Below, one piece after another: positions 1-8,385 of a stretch of 64,000 bases of DNA. The notes beneath the pieces are model-generated. The model made no database searches, had not been told where the DNA came from, and was given only the letters and a program-made list of their open reading frames with translations. The stretch is from the NCBI RefSeq assembly GCF_900101045.1, contig NZ_FNFN01000001.1, positions 1 to 64,000 on the forward strand, read 5' to 3'. Origin of the DNA: Nocardioides sp. YR527 (GTDB taxonomy: Bacteria > Actinomycetota > Actinomycetes > Propionibacteriales > Nocardioidaceae). Made by a program: the position numbers and the translations under genes. Numbering within the stretch: the stretch's first letter is position 1; every line of letters starts with the position of its first letter.

Positions 1-51
1 AAACGAAGAACAGTCGCTAAGCGAGCTCTCCCGAGCAAGAGAACCGTGTTG

Positions 52-203
52 GTCTCGACACGCCTCCGCCTAGCGGCTCCGGCGGCTCGACCAGCGGCGG
101 CTCGACCAGCGGCGGCTCGACCAGCGGTGGGTTCCAGCGGTGGGTTCCAGCGGTGGGTTCCAGCGGTGGGCTCCAGCGGCTCGACCCGTCCGCCCGTCGA
201 GAC
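52..203. repeat. Short tandem repeats bounded by an inverted repeat
   Basis: Three perfect 15-base copies of ggcggctcgaccagc lie head to tail at 81-125. They are followed by four 13-base copies of ggtgggttccagc at 126-177, the last with one change. An 8-base inverted repeat, gtctcgac at 52-59 and gtcgagac at 196-203, brackets the block. A short open frame runs through it, but its translation is only repeat periodicity, so I do not call a gene. Bases 1-288 otherwise hold only the leader of the TauE/SafE gene, including an AT-rich stretch around 224-260 that probably contains its promoter. Confidence 0.8.
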
Positions 204-288
204 GCCCCAAGGCTCCCGGATGCACTATCTATAGTAAATAGCGTTACATTACTACTTCGCCATTTTCGATCGCACCTAGGAGGTACGC

Positions 289-1191
289 GTGGAGCGGCTT
301 CTCATTTTCGCTCTTGTCGGTCTCGCGGCCCAGGCGGTCGACGGGTCGCTGGGCATGGCGTACGGGGTTACCTCGAGCACCCTGCTGGTCGCGACAGGGG
401 TCGCGCCGGCGGTCGCCTCGGCGTCGGTGCACCTGGCCGAGGTCGGGACGACGTTCGCTTCGGGGGTCTCCCACTGGCGGCTCGGCAACGTCGACTGGAA
501 GGTCGTGGCGAAGATCGCGATCCCGGGCGGCATCGGCGCGTTCGCCGGAGCAACCGTTCTCTCCAACCTCTCCACGGAGAGCGCGACGCCCTGGGTCGCC
601 GGTCTCCTGCTCGTCCTGGGCCTCTACATCATCGCCCGCTTCGTCTTCGGCAAGCCGCCGGTCTTCATCCCGGGACGTCGCCCGGGGCTCGGTCTGCTCG
701 CGCCGCTCGGTCTCTTCGGCGGCTTCATCGACGCGACCGGTGGTGGCGGCTGGGGTCCGGTGACCACGCCCACCCTGATCTCCAGTGGCACCCTGCACCC
801 GCGCAAGGTGATCGGGTCGGTCTCCACCGCCGAGTTCGTCACGACGCTCTCGGCGAGCGTCGGGTTCCTCGTCGGACTGGCCGGGGAGGCGCTCGACTGG
901 CGCGTCATCGGCGGTCTGCTCGTCGGCGGCGTGATCGCGGCCCCGTTCGCCGCCTACCTCGTCAAGCACCTCTCGCTGCCCATCCTCGGCGGCCTGGTCG
1001 GCAGCATCATCCTGGTCACCAACGGACGTACGCTGCTGCGCAACTTCGAGGCCGAGTCGGTCGCCGCCTACGGCGTTCTCTTCGCCGTCGCCGCCGTGAT
1101 CGTCGCCATCGCGGTGCGGAAGTCCCGTGGCACGTCCGCAGGCGCCTCGGAGCGGGAGCCGGCGGCCGAGTCCGAGGCAGCCAACGCCTGA
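289..1191 (+). CDS. TauE/SafE family sulfite/organosulfonate-type permease
   Basis: A 300-residue integral membrane protein of the TauE/SafE (DUF81) family, whose members export or import small anions such as sulfite or sulfoacetate across the cytoplasmic membrane. The two-fold internal repeat of the family is visible: DGSLGMAYGVTSS at residues 18-30 is echoed by GGFIDATGGGGWGPVTTP at 144-161, each opening a bundle of hydrophobic helices. The last 20 residues are a charged, probably cytoplasmic tail. The GTG start is fixed by a strong aggagg Shine-Dalgarno just upstream (277-282). It stands alone, so nothing in the context identifies the substrate. Family assignment is firm, substrate unknown. 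Confidence 0.88.
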   Translation: MERLLIFALVGLAAQAVDGSLGMAYGVTSSTLLVATGVAPAVASASVHLAEVGTTFASGVSHWRLGNVDWKVVAKIAIPGGIGAFAGATVLSNLSTESATPWVAGLLLVLGLYIIARFVFGKPPVFIPGRRPGLGLLAPLGLFGGFIDATGGGGWGPVTTPTLISSGTLHPRKVIGSVSTAEFVTTLSASVGFLVGLAGEALDWRVIGGLLVGGVIAAPFAAYLVKHLSLPILGGLVGSIILVTNGRTLLRNFEAESVAAYGVLFAVAAVIVAIAVRKSRGTSAGASEREPAAESEAANA

Positions 1192-1324
1192 ACGTGCTCG
1201 CATCTCGCCGCCCGCGCGGCCGGTGGAAAGTTCTTCCGATGTCGATGTCGAAGGAGAACGATGTGGTTCGACGCACATGTGTCGGCCACCGAGAAGCGGT
1301 TGGCCCCGAACTGAGGAGCACATC

Positions 1325-1678
1325 ATGCCCCGTTTCATGGGTTTCGTGAGGATGGAAGAGGGAATCGGCCAGGCGCCGGAGGCCCTGTACAAGGCGATGG
1401 ACGACTACATCGGCGCGCAGGCGGCGGCCGGACACTTCCTCGACGGCGGCGGTCTCTACGGCAGCGAGGACGCGGTGAACTTCCTGGTGGAGAAGGGCGA
1501 GGTCACCCGTGTCGACGGTCCGTACGCCGAGGCCAAGGAGGTCGTCGGCGGCTGGGCGCTGACGCGCTACGACACCCTCGAGGAGGCGATCGCCGGGCAG
1601 CGCGAGTTCGCGCAGCTGCACGCGACGTACTGGCCGGAGTGCAAGATCGTCGCCACCCTGCGCCAGATCTCCGACTAG
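1325..1678 (+). CDS. YCII-related (DGPF) domain protein
   Basis: A 117-residue cytoplasmic protein of the YCII/DGPF family, a ferredoxin-like alpha/beta barrel fold of mostly unknown function often found with ECF sigma factors. The hallmark appears as DGPYAE at residues 64-69 within VDGPYAEAKEVVGGW. I chose the ATG at 1325 because gaggag sits 7 bases upstream and the domain begins immediately (MPRFMGFVR). No sigma factor is adjacent here. The stop codon lies in a perfect palindrome shared with the stop of the convergent ABC ATPase gene. Confidence 0.85.
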   Translation: MPRFMGFVRMEEGIGQAPEALYKAMDDYIGAQAAAGHFLDGGGLYGSEDAVNFLVEKGEVTRVDGPYAEAKEVVGGWALTRYDTLEEAIAGQREFAQLHATYWPECKIVATLRQISD

Positions 1679-1690
1679 CGCCGGCGCTAG
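1675..1690. terminator. Palindrome joining two convergent stop codons
   Basis: The perfect 16-base palindrome ctagcgccggcgctag contains the TAG stop of the YCII gene and, on the other strand, the TAG stop of the ABC ATPase gene, which end 9 bases apart. It could fold as a compact bidirectional terminator. No U-tract is seen. Confidence 0.45.
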
Positions 1691-3294
1691 GACGCCTGCT
1701 GGCGGGGCCGCGGTACGGCAGCGACGAGCTGCTGGGTGTAGGGATCCTGTGGGGAGTGGAAGACGGTGGCTGGGTCGCCGCTCTCGACGATCCTGCCGGC
1801 CCGCATGACGTAGACGTGGTGGGCGACGAGCTGGACGACGGCGAGGTCGTGGCTGATGAAGAGGTAGGAGAGACCCTGGTCGCGCTGCAGGCTGACCATC
1901 AGGTCGAGGATCTGCTCCTGGACGAGCACGTCGAGGGCGCTGACGGCCTCGTCCATGACGACGAGCTCGGGGTCGAGCGCGAGAGCACGCGCGATCGCGA
2001 CGCGTTGGCGCTGGCCGCCGGAGAGCTCGTGCGGCCGGCGGTCGGCGTACGCCACGGGCAGGGCGACCCTGTCGAGCAGCGCCTCCACAGCCTTGCGGCG
2101 CGTGGTGGCGTCGCCGACGCCGTGGACGCGGAGGGGCTCGGAGATGACCTGGGCGATCGTGTAGCGCGGATCGAGGGAGGCGTACGGGTTCTGGAAGACC
2201 GGCTGGATGGCGCGCCGATAGGCGAGGAGGTCCTGACCGCGAAGACCGGAGAGGTCGGTGCCGCGGTAGCGGATGGTGCCGGCGTCGGCCCGTTCGAGGC
2301 GAAGCGCGAGGCGGGCCGCGGTGGACTTACCGGATCCGGACTCGCCGACGATGGCGACCGTACGTCCCTTGGGGATGGTCAGGTCGATGCCGTCGACGGC
2401 GCGGAGCTGCTCGCGTTGCCCGCGGATCCGGTAGCGGCGTACGGCACCGGACACCTCCAGGAGGGTCTCGGTCTCCTCGGTGGTGGTCGGCGGCGCGACC
2501 TTCACCTCGGACATCGCGGGCGCGGCGGCCAGCAACCGCTGGGTGTACTCATGCTGGGGAGAAGCGATGATCGCGGCCGCGTCACCGCTCTCGACGATCC
2601 GGCCGCGGTGCATGACGATGACCCGGTCGGCACGCTCGGCGGCCAGGGCGAGATCGTGGGTGATGAGGAGCACGCCGGTGCCGAGCTCGGTGGTGAGCGT
2701 GGTCATCTGGTCGAGGACGCGGCGCTGCACGGTGACATCGAGCGCAGATGTCGGCTCGTCGGCGAGGAGCACCTCGGGACGGCAGGCGAGCGCCATCGCG
2801 ATGAGCACGCGTTGCCGCATCCCGCCGGAGAACTCGTGTGGATACTGCCGGTAGCGGGCGCCGGGGCGGTCGATCCCGGCCTGGCCGAGCAGGTCGACGG
2901 CACGTTCGCGGGCCGTGCGCCCGGACGCCAGACCGTGGACCTCCAGCGCCTCGGTGATCTGCGCGCCGACGGTCATCACGGGGTTCAGGTTGGTCATCGG
3001 GTCCTGCGGCACCAGGCCGATGCGTCTGCCGCGGATCGCGGTCATCGCCGACTCGGGTGCTCGGGTGATGTCGTGGTCGCCGAGGGCGATCGTGCCGGCG
3101 GTGATCCGGCCGTTGTCGGCGAGGAGTCGGTTGACGCAGGAGGCGAGCGTGGACTTGCCGGACCCGGACTCGCCGACGACGGCGACGGTCTCACCGGCCG
3201 CGAGGTCGAGGGAGATGTCGGTCAGTGCCTGAACCGGCCCCTGGCTGGTGTCGAAGGTGACCGAGAGGCCGCGTACGGACAGGACGGGGGTCAT
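1687..3294 (-). CDS. Fused dipeptide/oligopeptide ABC transporter ATPase (DppD-DppF type)
   Basis: A 535-residue protein with two complete ABC ATPase domains of the peptide/nickel class in one chain. Domain 1 has Walker A GESGSGKS at 41-48, signature FSGGMRQR at 155-162 and LLADEP at 176-181. Domain 2 has Walker A GESGSGKS at 317-324 and signature LSGGQRQR at 424-431. Each is followed by an Opp/Dpp C-terminal extension. It should energise the two permeases encoded upstream in the same minus-strand operon. The ATG at 3294 overlaps the stop of the hydrolase gene by 4 bases, so translation is probably coupled. Context (murQ, anmK) suggests muropeptide or amino-sugar peptide import rather than general peptides. 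Confidence 0.9.
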   Translation of the reverse strand: MTPVLSVRGLSVTFDTSQGPVQALTDISLDLAAGETVAVVGESGSGKSTLASCVNRLLADNGRITAGTIALGDHDITRAPESAMTAIRGRRIGLVPQDPMTNLNPVMTVGAQITEALEVHGLASGRTARERAVDLLGQAGIDRPGARYRQYPHEFSGGMRQRVLIAMALACRPEVLLADEPTSALDVTVQRRVLDQMTTLTTELGTGVLLITHDLALAAERADRVIVMHRGRIVESGDAAAIIASPQHEYTQRLLAAAPAMSEVKVAPPTTTEETETLLEVSGAVRRYRIRGQREQLRAVDGIDLTIPKGRTVAIVGESGSGKSTAARLALRLERADAGTIRYRGTDLSGLRGQDLLAYRRAIQPVFQNPYASLDPRYTIAQVISEPLRVHGVGDATTRRKAVEALLDRVALPVAYADRRPHELSGGQRQRVAIARALALDPELVVMDEAVSALDVLVQEQILDLMVSLQRDQGLSYLFISHDLAVVQLVAHHVYVMRAGRIVESGDPATVFHSPQDPYTQQLVAAVPRPRQQAS

Positions 3295-4427
3295 CGGTCC
3301 TCCTGGAGGCCGGCCGCGTCGAGCAGCACCGAGATGATCTCGGTGCCCGGCACGACGTCTGGGAGCCGGGTGGGGTTGTGGTCGAGCGAGCCGAGCGGAC
3401 CGTGCAGGCGGGTCGCGCCGCCGGCGACGACGACACCGGTGGCGGGTGCGATGGCGAGGTAGGTGCCGGTGAAGCCGGGATGATGGAGGTAGCGGACATC
3501 ACCGGCCCGGCCGAGGAAGGCGCCCAGCGCCTGCTCAGGATGCCTCGGGTGGGGCGTCGCGAAGCGGTCGACCACCTCGCGTGGCACGAAGGTCCCGTCG
3601 CACAGGGCCGCCCCGTACGTCAGCAGGTCATCGACGGTGGCGAACAGCCCGGCGTGCCCGGCGACGCCGTCGAGGGCGTGGGCGGTGTTGCCGTCGTCGA
3701 CCTCTCCTCGGAGGTGATGGTCGCGCCATCCGGAGAAGCGGGCCGGTGGGATGCCGACGGGGTGCGGCTCGTCGGTGGCGAGCATGGCGTACTCGTAGGC
3801 GTCGCTGTCCGCGCTGGTGGCGGCGCGATCCGGGAGCACCGGGCCGTAGCGCGCGGAGAGTCCCAGGGGAGTGGCCACCAGCTGGTCGTACGCCTCGTCC
3901 AACCGCAGCGTGGTGGTCTGCTCGATCACCGCGCCGAGCAGGATCATGCCGAGGTCGGAGTAGGTCCAGCCGGCGCCGGGTGGGTAGGCCAGCGGGAGCT
4001 GCTGGACGAGCTGGATCGCCTCGTACCGGCTGCCGCCGGCCGCCGCGTAGAGAGGCCACCAGGGCCGCAGGCCGGCGGTGTGGGTCAGCAGCTGTTCGAT
4101 GGTGACGCCGTCCTTCCCCTCATCGCGGAATGCGGGCAGGTGACGGCGCACCGGGTCGTTCAGCCGCAGGTCGTCGGCGGCGACCAGCCGCATCGTGATC
4201 GCGGTGGTGGCGGCGAGCTTGGTGACCGAGGCGAGGTCGAGCATGTGGTCAGGCCGCATCGGCACCCCGGGATCGCGTTCCGAGGGCAGCTGGGCCCAGC
4301 CGGAGGCCACGACCTCCGACCCGTTCGGCGTACGCAGCCCGAGAATCCCGCCGGCCGGGTGGCTGCCGTCGCCGCCGATGGTCAGCAGGCGGTCGGCGTA
4401 CGCCTGGAGGGGGCCGCGGCTGGTCAT
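3291..4427 (-). CDS. Serine hydrolase of the beta-lactamase / class C PBP fold
   Basis: A 378-residue protein of the beta-lactamase-like (esterase, PBP4*/AmpH) superfamily. The nucleophile motif SVTK is at residues 67-70 and the second motif is YSD at 156-158, where many relatives have YxN. No signal peptide is evident, so it probably acts in the cytoplasm. Its place between anmK and the ABC ATPase of a MurNAc operon suggests a D-amino-acid peptidase or amidase-like step on imported muropeptides; this is inference. Starts within the anmK stop (ATGA, 4-base overlap) and runs into the ATPase start with another ATGA, so the genes are translationally coupled. Confidence 0.82.
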   Translation of the reverse strand: MTSRGPLQAYADRLLTIGGDGSHPAGGILGLRTPNGSEVVASGWAQLPSERDPGVPMRPDHMLDLASVTKLAATTAITMRLVAADDLRLNDPVRRHLPAFRDEGKDGVTIEQLLTHTAGLRPWWPLYAAAGGSRYEAIQLVQQLPLAYPPGAGWTYSDLGMILLGAVIEQTTTLRLDEAYDQLVATPLGLSARYGPVLPDRAATSADSDAYEYAMLATDEPHPVGIPPARFSGWRDHHLRGEVDDGNTAHALDGVAGHAGLFATVDDLLTYGAALCDGTFVPREVVDRFATPHPRHPEQALGAFLGRAGDVRYLHHPGFTGTYLAIAPATGVVVAGGATRLHGPLGSLDHNPTRLPDVVPGTEIISVLLDAAGLQEDR

Positions 4428-5599
4428 CGCTCGAACACCAGCGTCGCGGGCCAGGCACCGATCGGAGGAGGGGGTGCGCTCGTGGGGATGATCTGGCCGA
4501 GGACACGGGGGCCGATCGCTCCGGTGCAGCTGGGCACGTTGCCGGCGAGACTGTGGACGCTCGCCCATCCGATGAGGGCGAAGGCGATCGCCTCCTTGGT
4601 GTCGGACGGTACGCCGAGGGCGTCGCTGGTGATGACCCGCACGCCGGGGAGGAGGTCGCCGAGCCGTCGCATCAGCACCGGGTTCCGTACGCCGCCACCC
4701 GAAGCGACCAGCACCTCGACGCCCGCCTGGGCCACCGCCTGGGACACGGAGACCGCGGTGACCTCGGTCAGCGTCGCGACCAGGTCGGGAAGAGAGGGGT
4801 CCAGTCCGGTCCGCGCGAGCCCGGCCCGGACGTAGTCGAGGTTGAACAGCTCCTTGCCGGTGCTCTTCGGCGCAGGCTGCCCGAAGAAGGGCGAGTCGAG
4901 CAGGTCGGCGAGCAGCACCGGGATCACGGTGCCGGCGGCGGCCAGCTCGCCGTCGCGGTCGAAGCCGGCCTCTCCGGGCGCGTCGGTGACCACGGCGTCG
5001 ATGAGGGCGTTGGCGGGCCCGATGTCCCAGGCGACCGGATCCGCGGCTGGTCGGCGCACGGTGATGTTGGCGATACCGCCGAGGTTGAGCGCGGCCGCGA
5101 CGGTCCCGTCCTCGGCCAGCGGCGCCAGCATCCGGACGTCCAGGAGGGGCACCAGCGGTGCGCCCTGCCCGCCGGCGGCGATATCGGCGGAGCGTACGTC
5201 CGAGACGACCGTGGCACCGGTGGCCTCGGCGATCCAGGCGGGCTGCCCGATCTGAAGCGTGCCGAGCGCACGGCCGCTCTCGACCCAGTGATAGGCGGTC
5301 TGACCGTGCGTGCAGACGACGTCGACCGAGCCGGCCTCCTCGACGGCCTGCCGTGCGGCTGCGGCGAAGGCCTGTCCGATCCTCGTGTCGAGCTCGCACA
5401 CGACGTCGAAACCGACCGGCGCGGGAGGCAGGGCTTCGATGAGCCGCTCTCGAAGATCCGGCGGGTAGGGCACCGAGCTGTGGTGAACGATCCGTGCGCG
5501 CAGCACGTCCGCGTCGATGTCGACGTCGAAGGCGAAGTCGACGATCGCGACGTCGATCCCGTCGTGGGAGGTCCCGGAGATCATGCCGAGCACGCGCAT
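4424..5599 (-). CDS. anmK: Anhydro-N-acetylmuramic acid kinase
   Basis: A 391-residue AnmK of the ASKHA kinase superfamily. It opens the 1,6-anhydro ring of anhMurNAc and phosphorylates it with ATP to MurNAc-6-phosphate, the substrate of MurQ. The N-terminal signature GMISGTSHDGIDVA (residues 5-18) is the family phosphate-binding motif. Further support is NLGGIANITVR and VASGGGVRNPVLMRRL near the C-terminus. Length matches the family. It follows murQ with a TGATG junction (1-base overlap) in the operon, an expected pairing for cell-wall recycling or scavenging. Confidence 0.95.
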   Translation of the reverse strand: MRVLGMISGTSHDGIDVAIVDFAFDVDIDADVLRARIVHHSSVPYPPDLRERLIEALPPAPVGFDVVCELDTRIGQAFAAAARQAVEEAGSVDVVCTHGQTAYHWVESGRALGTLQIGQPAWIAEATGATVVSDVRSADIAAGGQGAPLVPLLDVRMLAPLAEDGTVAAALNLGGIANITVRRPAADPVAWDIGPANALIDAVVTDAPGEAGFDRDGELAAAGTVIPVLLADLLDSPFFGQPAPKSTGKELFNLDYVRAGLARTGLDPSLPDLVATLTEVTAVSVSQAVAQAGVEVLVASGGGVRNPVLMRRLGDLLPGVRVITSDALGVPSDTKEAIAFALIGWASVHSLAGNVPSCTGAIGPRVLGQIIPTSAPPPPIGAWPATLVFER

Positions 5600-6513
5600 C
5601 AGCCACGCTCCTCGATAACGGTCCGCAGCCGGCCATCGGCCAGCTCGAGCGCCTGTGACGCCTCGGCGGGGGAGAGGCCGGTGAGGATCGTCGCGATCGC
5701 CAGCTTGGCATGCCAGCCCGAGTCGCCGAGCGCCCGGACCGCGGTCGCGTCGTCGGCGCCGGTGGCCTCGGTGACCATCCGGATGGCCCGATGCCGAAGC
5801 TTGGCGTTGTTGGCCCGCATGTCGACCATCAGCGAGCCGTACGTCTTCCCGAGCTGCACCATGGTGGCGGTGGAGATCATGTTGAGCACCATCTTGGTGG
5901 CGGTGCCGGCGCCGAGCCGGGTCGATCCGGAGACGACCTCGGGGCCGACCGGCACCTCGATGCCGTGGGTGGCGACGCGCGCCAGTGGCGTGCCGAGATT
6001 GCAGGCGAGCCCCACGGTGAGCGCGCCGTTGTCGGCGGCGTGGGCGAGGGCGCCGAGGACATAGGGCGTACGTCCGCTCGAGGCGATCCCGACGACCGTG
6101 TCGAGCGGCCCGACGCCGAGAGCGGCCAGGTCGGCCGCCCCGGCCTCGGCATCGTCCTCGATCCCTTCGGCCGCACTGAAGAGCGCCGCCGGGCCGCCGG
6201 CGATGACGCCGACGACGACGTCGTCGAGCCCGAAGGTGGGCGGCACCTCCGAGGCGTCGAGCACCCCGAGCCGGCCCGAGGTGCCCGCGCCCACGTAGAT
6301 CAGCCGCCCGCCGTCCCGCATCCGGGCGGTCGCCGCGGTCACGGCCGCCGCGATCGAGGGCAGTGCGGAGCGTACGGCGGTGGCGACCGTCGCGTCGCGC
6401 TCGTTCATCAACGCGACCAGGTCGGAGGCGGAGAGCTGGTCGATCTCCGGTCCGCCGGATCTGGACGCCTCGGTGGTGAGTGCGTCGAGCATCGACTCGT
6501 CCTCTGGATTCAC
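5599..6513 (-). CDS. murQ: N-acetylmuramic acid 6-phosphate etherase
   Basis: A 304-residue SIS-domain lyase that splits the D-lactyl ether of MurNAc-6-phosphate, giving GlcNAc-6-phosphate and D-lactate. The sugar-phosphate loop GAGTSGRLG lies at residues 75-83, followed by DASEVPPTFG with Glu89 as the expected catalytic acid. I take the GTG at 6513: gaggagg lies 7 bases upstream and the start overlaps the stop of the permease gene (GTGA). A longer in-frame extension upstream has no family similarity. MurQ plus AnmK commit imported MurNAc or anhMurNAc to amino-sugar metabolism. Confidence 0.95.
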   Translation of the reverse strand: MNPEDESMLDALTTEASRSGGPEIDQLSASDLVALMNERDATVATAVRSALPSIAAAVTAATARMRDGGRLIYVGAGTSGRLGVLDASEVPPTFGLDDVVVGVIAGGPAALFSAAEGIEDDAEAGAADLAALGVGPLDTVVGIASSGRTPYVLGALAHAADNGALTVGLACNLGTPLARVATHGIEVPVGPEVVSGSTRLGAGTATKMVLNMISTATMVQLGKTYGSLMVDMRANNAKLRHRAIRMVTEATGADDATAVRALGDSGWHAKLAIATILTGLSPAEASQALELADGRLRTVIEERG

Positions 6514-7394
6514 TTGCTGCCTCCTCGTGGGTCGAGTGCGGCCCGGAGTCCGTCCCCGAGCAGGTTCAGCCCGACCACCGCGAGGATCAGCGCGGCGCCG
6601 GGGGCGTACAGCATCCACGGAGCGACGCTCGTCAGCGTCTGCGCTTCGTAGATCATGCCGCCGAGCGACGCCGCCGGGGGAGGGGTGCCGAAGCCGAGGA
6701 AGCTGAGGGCCGCCTCGGTGAGGATCGCCCAGGACAGTGACAGGGTGACCTGGACGACCAGGATGCCGAGGATGTTGGGAAGCACGTGCACGAAGAGGGT
6801 GGAGAGCCGAGTGCGGCCGACGGCCGTCGCGGCGAGCACGTACTCGGCGTGGCGCAGCGTCAGGACGGGGCCGCGGGCGACCCGCGCGAAGATCGGGAGG
6901 TAGACCACGGCGATCGCGATCGCCACCGTCAGCCAGCTGCGTCGCAGGGTGGCGGCGAGAGCGAGGGCGAGCAGCAGCGAGGGGAAGGCGAACAGCACGT
7001 TGGTGATCACGCCGACAGCCCGGTCGAGGATTCCCTGGTAGTAGCCGGCGAGGATCCCGAGGAGCACCCCGCCGAGCGCCGCCACGGTCACCGAGACGAT
7101 CGCGACCCGCAGCGAGTTGGCCAGGCCGGAGCAGACCCGCGCGAAGATGTCACGGCCGAACTGGTCGGTGCCGAACCAATGGGTCCCGCTGGGACCCTGC
7201 AGGGCCTCCGAGACCTCCTGCGCGGCCGGATCCGGTCCGAACCCGGCCGCAGACAGGAGCGCGAGAGTCGTCACGATCGCCATCAGAACGAGGCCGACGA
7301 TCCCGCCCGGCGTACGAAATGCCTGACGCCACCGGCCGGAGGCCCGGGTCGTGGGGACCTCCGGCACCTCGTGCATGTCTGCTGCCGCGCTCAT
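6510..7394 (-). CDS. ABC transporter permease, DppC type
   Basis: A 294-residue inner-membrane permease of the peptide/nickel ABC class. It has a single N-terminal helix (about residues 29-50), a periplasmic-type loop with the HWFGTDQFGRD motif typical of DppC/OppC, then five helices with the EAA-like cytoplasmic loop. It pairs with the DppB-type permease upstream, whose stop overlaps this start by 4 bases. In this operon it should carry muropeptides or MurNAc-peptides; substrate is inferred from murQ and anmK downstream. Confidence 0.9.
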   Translation of the reverse strand: MSAAADMHEVPEVPTTRASGRWRQAFRTPGGIVGLVLMAIVTTLALLSAAGFGPDPAAQEVSEALQGPSGTHWFGTDQFGRDIFARVCSGLANSLRVAIVSVTVAALGGVLLGILAGYYQGILDRAVGVITNVLFAFPSLLLALALAATLRRSWLTVAIAIAVVYLPIFARVARGPVLTLRHAEYVLAATAVGRTRLSTLFVHVLPNILGILVVQVTLSLSWAILTEAALSFLGFGTPPPAASLGGMIYEAQTLTSVAPWMLYAPGAALILAVVGLNLLGDGLRAALDPRGGSK

Positions 7395-8380
7395 TGAACT
7401 CGCACCCTCGGGTCGACCAGCCGGTAGATGACGTCGGTGAGGAGGTTGACCAGGACGAACATCACCGCGATCACCAGCACCGTCGACTGGACCACGGCGT
7501 ACTCCTTCTGTTCGAGGCCGAGCAGCACCTGGCGCCCGATGCCGGGGATCGCGAAGATCTGCTCGACCACCAGTGCTCCGCCGAGGAGGAAGCCGAACTG
7601 CAGGCCGCTCATCGTCACCACCGGGATCAGGGCGTTGCGGAGGATGTGGCGCACCTGCAGCCGCCGGGCCGGCACGCCTTTGGCGCGAGCGGTTCGGATG
7701 AAGTCCTCCGAACGGACGGCGAGGATCGCGGCGCGGGTCGTCTGCAGGATCGGCGGGGCGATGCTGATCCCGAGGACGAGCGCGGGGAGCAGCATCTGCT
7801 GCAGGTTGAGGAGGGGATCCTCGCCGAGCGTGCGGTAGCCCTCGCCGTTGGGATACCAGCCGATCGTGTTCACCAGCCAGCTCGACACCGCGGCGGCGAG
7901 CAGGAACGACGGCACCGACAGCGCGACCAGGCTGGTCAGCTGGCTGATCTGGTCGCGCGCACGCCCGGGGCGGCTCGCCGCCAGCATTCCGCCGGGTACG
8001 CCGAGGACGAGGCCGATCCCGATGGCGAGCACGGCCAGCTCGATGGTGTTCGGCAGGGACTGGGCGGTCATCGACAGCACACTCAGGTGTGAGGTCGCCG
8101 AGACCCCGAGGTTGCCGGTGAGCACGCCGCCGAGCCAGCCCAGGTACTGGGACAGGAGCGGCTCGTTGAGACCGTAGTAGGCCTCCAGTGCCTGAAGCTG
8201 CTCCGGGGAGAGGTCACCTGCAGCCGTGCCGTACGCCGCGGTGATCTGGTCCCCCGGGACCACCCGCAGCAGCACGAAGGTGAGTATCGAGACCCCGATG
8301 AGCGTCACCGCCGCCTCCCCGGCACGCCGTGCCACCGGGTGACGCCCGAGAGCGCCGGCCCGGTGGGTCAGGCTCGACAC
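7391..8380 (-). CDS. ABC transporter permease, DppB type
   Basis: A 329-residue permease of the peptide/nickel ABC class. A first helix at about residues 22-43 (TLIGVSILTFVLLRVVPGD) is followed by the long external loop with YYGLNEPLLSQYL and by five more helices with the EAA motif region around ARAKGVP. The GTG at 8380 is chosen because it lies 5 bases after the stop of the binding-protein gene and gives the usual family N-terminus. Upstream in-frame sequence is only the shadow of the binding protein. Works with the DppC-type permease and the fused ATPase. Confidence 0.88.
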   Translation of the reverse strand: MSSLTHRAGALGRHPVARRAGEAAVTLIGVSILTFVLLRVVPGDQITAAYGTAAGDLSPEQLQALEAYYGLNEPLLSQYLGWLGGVLTGNLGVSATSHLSVLSMTAQSLPNTIELAVLAIGIGLVLGVPGGMLAASRPGRARDQISQLTSLVALSVPSFLLAAAVSSWLVNTIGWYPNGEGYRTLGEDPLLNLQQMLLPALVLGISIAPPILQTTRAAILAVRSEDFIRTARAKGVPARRLQVRHILRNALIPVVTMSGLQFGFLLGGALVVEQIFAIPGIGRQVLLGLEQKEYAVVQSTVLVIAVMFVLVNLLTDVIYRLVDPRVRVQ

Positions 8381-8385
8381 CGCGC

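Noticed and set aside
46-234. Small open frame over the tandem repeats near the left edge
   Set aside because: Only the repeat periodicity translated; no ribosome-binding site.
3291-5711. N-terminal extension of the serine hydrolase to about 806 residues
   Set aside because: The extra part is the anmK gene read out of frame. The ATGA junction at 4424-4427 fixes the real start.
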